Below are positions 6,695 to 10,018 of a stretch of 10,018 bases of DNA, in pieces. Numbering within the stretch: the stretch's first letter is position 1; every line of letters starts with the position of its first letter. The stretch is from contig CAZKMM010000098.1 in NCBI GenBank assembly GCA_964553915.1, positions 1-10,018 on the forward strand. Direction: 5' to 3'. The position numbers and the translations under genes were made by a program. Source of the stretch: CAZKMM01 sp964553915. Its GTDB lineage: Bacteria > RBG-13-61-14 > DRUE01. The notes under the pieces were generated by a model. The model saw only the letters and a list, made by a program, of their open reading frames with translations, searched no databases and was not told the origin of the DNA.

Positions 6695-8056
6695 ATGAAA
6701 AAAGAAAATTTTTTTGACCCCGCCTGCTGTCAGCTCTGTGGTGAATGCTTTTTTCAATGCCCGGTTTTGAATTACCCTCTCAAGCGGGCAAAACAGGAGA
6801 AGTCTAAACTCAATCAGGCAAAGCCCAGCCCGGTGCTGGACCTCTGCACCACCTGTTTTTCCTGCAATTATTATTGCCCAAACCAGTGTTCGCCTTATGA
6901 ATTGATTTTGCTTCGCTGGCAGGAGCGGTATGAACAGAAGGGTTTGCCGGCTATTGCCCGGATGGTTGTACCCACAGAGCCGGCTTCTCTCTGGAGCCAG
7001 CTTTATCCCTTTTTAGATGAAGAAGAGCTTGAGCAAATTAAAAAATGGCGGGAGAGCCAGGGAAAAGAAAAAAAAGAGCTTTTGCTTACAGGTTGTTTTA
7101 GTGGTTTGAATTCTTTTTTGGCAAAAAGCCGGATTTTTTCTGAGCTCATCCCTTTCGGAAATGAGCTTTTCTGGTGCTCGGGCGGTCATATTTATCAGCT
7201 GGGGTTGCTGGAGCTGGTAGAGGAAATTGGAACTTTAGAAAAAGAGTTTTTAGAACAGATTAATCCCAAAAGAATTATTACTTTGATGAACGCAGAATAT
7301 GTGATGCTGAAAAAGGTTTTTCCGGAAAAATTTGGGCTGGAAATTCCTTTTCCTGCCCTGCCTCTGGAACAATGGCTTCTGCAAAGGATAAAAGCAGGTG
7401 AGATTAAACTGGAGCGGAAAGTTAAGAAGAAAATCACGATTCATGATAATTGCTTTTCTAAACCGCTGGGAGAAGAGAGCTGGCAGGCGGTGAGAGAAAT
7501 TGTTCGGCTCTGCGGAGCAGAAATTTCTGAGATGCGACATCATCAAAAAGATGCTCTCTGCTGTGGATTTGGTGCGGGAGCAGGGAGATTTAGTCTCCGG
7601 GACCTGCTCAATCACGCCAAAAAGAGGTTAAAAGAAGCAGAGGAGAGCGGAGCAGATTGGCTTTTGGTTTACTGCTCTGCCTGTTATTTTATTCTCTGGG
7701 TGGCAAAAGTGCTTCTGGGAAGCAGGGTTGAGATTTATCATTTGATAGAAATGGTTGAGCTGAGCACTGGCGGGGAGCGGATGGGGAATCCTGAAAGCCG
7801 GGCTTGGGATTTGCTGGCGATTATCAGTGGGAATATTTTTCGGATGATTTTTCAGGCGGAAGAAAGAAGGAGATTCTGGATTGAGCCAGGGCTTTTAAAA
7901 CAAAATTTTGCTGGACAACAGCTCCATTTGAACCGAGACCGGATTACCGCATTTTTTCGGAGATTATACCAGGGAAGGTTGATTCAGAATAAATTAAGCC
8001 TCGGGCTGGTCAGAGGTTTAAGCCGGACTTTATTAAATCTAGCGGAGAGAGGATGA
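6695..8056 (+). CDS. HdrD/GlpC-like Fe-S protein, copy B, with a degenerate first CCG half and a C-terminal extension
   Basis: The second paralogue, 453 residues, starts 3 bases after copy A's TAG; only AGGG directly precedes the ATG, so it probably relies on translation of copy A. Two N-terminal cluster motifs are intact: CQLCGECFFQC (Cys12, 15, 18, 22) and CTTCFSCNYYC (Cys51, 54, 57, 61). In the first CCG half only Cys134 and Cys161 remain. The CC pair is Cys-Ser (FWCSGG, 159-164) and the FCMAG position reads LMNAE (197-201). The second half is complete: NCFSK (Cys253), LCCGFGAG (Cys289-290) and CSAC (327, 330). The reading frame is intact throughout, so this is divergence under selection rather than decay. 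The C-terminus runs about 58 residues beyond copies A and C and is rich in Arg, Leu and Phe. A scaffold or electron-relay role with one active CCG site is a reasonable inference. Confidence 0.9.
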   Translation: MKKENFFDPACCQLCGECFFQCPVLNYPLKRAKQEKSKLNQAKPSPVLDLCTTCFSCNYYCPNQCSPYELILLRWQERYEQKGLPAIARMVVPTEPASLWSQLYPFLDEEELEQIKKWRESQGKEKKELLLTGCFSGLNSFLAKSRIFSELIPFGNELFWCSGGHIYQLGLLELVEEIGTLEKEFLEQINPKRIITLMNAEYVMLKKVFPEKFGLEIPFPALPLEQWLLQRIKAGEIKLERKVKKKITIHDNCFSKPLGEESWQAVREIVRLCGAEISEMRHHQKDALCCGFGAGAGRFSLRDLLNHAKKRLKEAEESGADWLLVYCSACYFILWVAKVLLGSRVEIYHLIEMVELSTGGERMGNPESRAWDLLAIISGNIFRMIFQAEERRRFWIEPGLLKQNFAGQQLHLNRDRITAFFRRLYQGRLIQNKLSLGLVRGLSRTLLNLAERG

Positions 8057-9246
8057 TGGGAAAAGATTATAAGTTCTTTAATCTGGAAAACTGCCAGCTT
8101 TGTGGAAAATGCTTGAGCGAATGCCCGGAGCTTGAGCTTTCTCTGGAGCAGGCAAAACAGGAAAAAGCTAAAATTAATCAGGGGAAAATTTCTTCCTGGC
8201 TCAGTCATAATTGCACTGGTTGTTTTAATTGTGATTTTTACTGTCCGAACAATGCTCAACCCTGCGAGACCATTGTATATCACTGGTGGCAGGAGTATAA
8301 AGAAAGAGGGCTTCGGGAGCGTGCCCGGTATTTTATGCCTCTTGAGGAGTTCAATTTTCGCTCCTATGTAATTGAGAGGCTTCCTGTCCAGGAAAAAGAG
8401 CTGGTAAGAAGCTGGGATGATACCTCCCGCTGTGAGGAATTTATTTATCCGGGATGTAATGTTTGCACCGTGCCTTATCTCACTCAAACCTCTCTTCTTC
8501 CTCGCCTGCCAATTCGGGGTGGGCTGGACTGGTGCTGTAGCGAGACTTTTTTCCGGATGGGATATTATGACCTGGCAGAAAAACAGGGAAAGCGGATGCA
8601 GGAAAGATTTGAGGAGATGGGGGCAAAAAAAGTTCTGATGATGTGCACTGCCGGAACCGTGCTTTTTACCAGGGTGATGCCGGAGCGGTTCGGGATAAAA
8701 TTTTCTGCTCAGTTCAAGCCTCTGGTCAGGTATTTGTGGGAGGAGCTGGAAGCAGGAAGAATCAAGATTGAACAAAAGCTCAACCTCACCGCCACGATTC
8801 AGGATTCCTGCTATTCAAAATTTCTGGAGCCGGATTATATTGAGCTTCCGAGAAAGATTCTGGAAAAAATTGGAGTGCAGGTAATTGAGATGCCCCGAAG
8901 CAAGGAGCGGATGGTTTGCTGTGGAATTGGAGCGGGTTTCAGCATTGAGAGCAATTATCATCCCTGGGATTTGACCCGTGCCAGCTTGAAAAGGCTCTTG
9001 GAAGCGAAAAAAACCGGAGCAGATATTCTTTGCGCCTATTGTGCGGGGTGCTTACAGATGCTCAGTGTGGGGAGAATTGTTTATCCGCTGGCTCCAGAGA
9101 TATATCATCTTTTGGAGCTGGTTCAGATGGCAGTTGGGGAAGCTCCGCTTCGGAGAATTAAAAGCCGAGCCCGGCTGATGTTTCAGGGAGTTTTGCTCAA
9201 TCAATTTCCCAGGGCACTCAGTCAAAAGAGATTTTTTCCACAATAA
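8053..9246 (+). CDS. HdrD/GlpC-like Fe-S protein with two CCG domains, copy C
   Basis: The third paralogue, 397 residues, has all four sites intact. The cluster motifs are CQLCGKCLSECP (Cys14, 17, 20, 24) and CTGCFNCDFYCP (Cys54, 57, 60, 64). The first CCG half has PGCNVC (Cys135), WCCSE (Cys161-162) and MCTAG (Cys198). The second has DSCYSK (Cys253), VCCGIGAG (Cys289-290) and YCAGC (Cys330, 333). The ATG overlaps copy B's stop (ATGATG); the next codon is also ATG and could be the true start (8056), with GAGAGG just upstream. Copies A and C resemble each other in length and in motif integrity, but copy C has CCS in place of CCG in the first half. No signal peptide or membrane segment is seen. 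It ends 59 bases before the serine hydrolase gene and may be the last gene of the triplet operon. Confidence 0.9.
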   Translation: MMGKDYKFFNLENCQLCGKCLSECPELELSLEQAKQEKAKINQGKISSWLSHNCTGCFNCDFYCPNNAQPCETIVYHWWQEYKERGLRERARYFMPLEEFNFRSYVIERLPVQEKELVRSWDDTSRCEEFIYPGCNVCTVPYLTQTSLLPRLPIRGGLDWCCSETFFRMGYYDLAEKQGKRMQERFEEMGAKKVLMMCTAGTVLFTRVMPERFGIKFSAQFKPLVRYLWEELEAGRIKIEQKLNLTATIQDSCYSKFLEPDYIELPRKILEKIGVQVIEMPRSKERMVCCGIGAGFSIESNYHPWDLTRASLKRLLEAKKTGADILCAYCAGCLQMLSVGRIVYPLAPEIYHLLELVQMAVGEAPLRRIKSRARLMFQGVLLNQFPRALSQKRFFPQ

Positions 9247-9292
9247 GCAGAACCGAAAAGAACCGGGCTTAAACCCCTTTTAGCAAAAACAA

Positions 9293-9298
9293 AAGGAG
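9293..9298 (+). promoter_or_regulatory. Ribosome binding site for the serine hydrolase gene
   Basis: AAGGAG lies 7 bases before the ATG at 9306 and fixes that start. In the 59-base gap (9247-9305) I see no convincing promoter or terminator, so read-through from the Hdr-like genes is possible. Confidence 0.8.
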
Positions 9299-9305
9299 CA
9301 AAAAG

Positions 9306-10018
9306 ATGGAGCTGAAAAAGAGGCTAAAGGTTTTTGCTTTAGTTTTAGTTTTATTTTCCGGGCTGGCTTTAACAAAAGAAGCGGATTTTCCCTGCAAGAC
9401 CACAAATCAGGGACTTGCCCCAGAGCTGGCAGAAAAGATAGAGAGCTATGTTAAGGAGAAAATGAAAAGCTGGCACTCGCCCGGGCTGGCTCTGGGGATT
9501 GTTCAGGCAAAAGAGGGGCTGGTATATCAGGGGTATTTTGGCTGGGCAGATATTAAAGAAAAAAAGCCGATAAGAGAGGATACTGTCTTCTGCATCGGCT
9601 CCATCTCCAAAACCTTTACCGCCATTGGACTGATGCAACAATGGGAGAAAGGAAAGTTTAAGCTTAATGACCCGGTAAATCAATACCTTTCTTTTCCTTT
9701 AATTCAACCCCGAAAAGAAGGATGCAGAGAGGTGACCTTTCTGGATTTGTTTACTCATACCTCCGGCGGAGGAGAGCTTATGGGCTGGTATCAGCTTCAG
9801 CATCCGATTAAGACTATTTTTGTTCCAGCCCAAAAACCCCGCCCTCCGCTGGAAGAGGTTTTAGCAGGTGGAATTCGTCCCGGGGTTTGTCCGGGGGTGA
9901 AATTTGCTTATTGTAATTATTGTTATGCGGGTTTGGGCTTGCTTCTAGAAAAAATCAGCGGAGAGAGCTTTTCAGAATATATGGAAGAACATATCTTTGC
10001 TCTGCTGGGCTTGGAATT
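9306..10018 (+). CDS. Exported beta-lactamase-family serine hydrolase, N-terminal part
   Basis: The frame is open from the ATG at 9306 to the window edge, giving 237 complete codons; the C-terminal part lies outside. A basic start (ELKKRLK) and hydrophobic core (VFALVLVLFSGLAL, residues 9-22) form a Sec signal peptide, so the enzyme acts outside the cytoplasm. The penicillin-binding fold is shown by FCIGSISKTFTAIGLM (95-110), with the SxxK nucleophile Ser99 and Lys102, by LDLFTHTSGG (147-155), and by the Y-x-N motif in FAYCNYCYAGLG (Tyr202, Asn204). These fit the beta-lactamase/esterase/D-Ala-D-Ala carboxypeptidase family (PF00144-type). Substrate could be peptidoglycan peptides, beta-lactams or esters and cannot be told from this part. 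Unusually, Cys203 lies inside the Y-x-N motif, and six cysteines occur after the signal core. It follows the Hdr-like triplet on the same strand. Confidence 0.88.
   Translation, partial: MELKKRLKVFALVLVLFSGLALTKEADFPCKTTNQGLAPELAEKIESYVKEKMKSWHSPGLALGIVQAKEGLVYQGYFGWADIKEKKPIREDTVFCIGSISKTFTAIGLMQQWEKGKFKLNDPVNQYLSFPLIQPRKEGCREVTFLDLFTHTSGGGELMGWYQLQHPIKTIFVPAQKPRPPLEEVLAGGIRPGVCPGVKFAYCNYCYAGLGLLLEKISGESFSEYMEEHIFALLGLE

Noticed and set aside
7984..8775. Long open frame on the minus strand (263 codons) opposite copies B and C
   Set aside because: It lies fully antisense to well-supported Hdr-like coding sequence, shows no recognisable domain, and its composition follows the gene on the other strand.
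9165..9178. Small hairpin AGCCG-AGCC-CGGCT near the end of copy C
   Set aside because: It lies within coding sequence, has a five-pair stem and no T-run after it.
9261..9281. Possible terminator (GGG...CCC followed by CTTTT) after copy C
   Set aside because: The stem would have only three G-C pairs, with an imperfect interior; it is too weak to call.

Overview
The window looks like bacterial chromosome from an uncultured, probably anaerobic organism. Supporting this are sigma70-like promoter boxes, AAGGAG ribosome binding sites, Sec-type signal peptides, and five cysteine-rich Fe-S proteins of kinds common in anaerobes. The phylum cannot be assigned from sequence alone; a candidate phylum from an anoxic setting would fit. 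Nine protein-coding genes are supported, two of them cut by the window edges. No RNA gene, insertion sequence, CRISPR array or origin was seen. No gap without a gene exceeds about 85 bases.

Layout. (1) Positions 1-1547, plus strand: the tail of a membrane protein resembling a polysaccharide flippase overlaps a GT4-type glycosyltransferase by ATGA. This is the end of a surface-glycan locus. It is very AT-rich up to about position 1230 and then changes composition inside the glycosyltransferase gene. (2) Positions 5414-1581, minus strand: a tight four-gene operon, in transcription order a DUF362/2x[4Fe-4S] protein, a divergent MoeA-like protein, endonuclease V and a protein-L-isoaspartate methyltransferase (PCM) with a signal peptide. 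It converges on the glycosyltransferase. (3) Positions 5415-5497: a very compact divergent control region with two back-to-back promoters. Each places its predicted transcription start within a few bases of the best start codon, which suggests leaderless messages. (4) Positions 5498-9246, plus strand: three tandem paralogues of the HdrD/GlpC/GlcF type, each with two N-terminal [4Fe-4S] motifs followed by two CCG domains. They are packed with a 3-base gap and an ATGA overlap. (5) Positions 9306-end, plus strand: the N-terminal part of an exported beta-lactamase-family serine hydrolase.

How the genes may work together (inference). The DUF362 ferredoxin-like protein and the three Hdr-like proteins share a divergent promoter region. 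All five CCG half-sites with intact cysteines sit beside eight [4Fe-4S] motifs in the triplet, and DUF362 adds two more clusters. This could be an electron-transfer or disulfide/thiol-redox module of unknown substrate. It lacks an HdrA flavoprotein, a cytochrome b or any other recognisable partner in the window. The middle paralogue has lost the cysteines of its first CCG half, so the three copies are not equivalent. In the other operon, endonuclease V (deaminated bases) and PCM (deamidated asparagine) both deal with deamination damage. The pcm gene carries a second, well-placed internal start that would give a cytoplasmic form.
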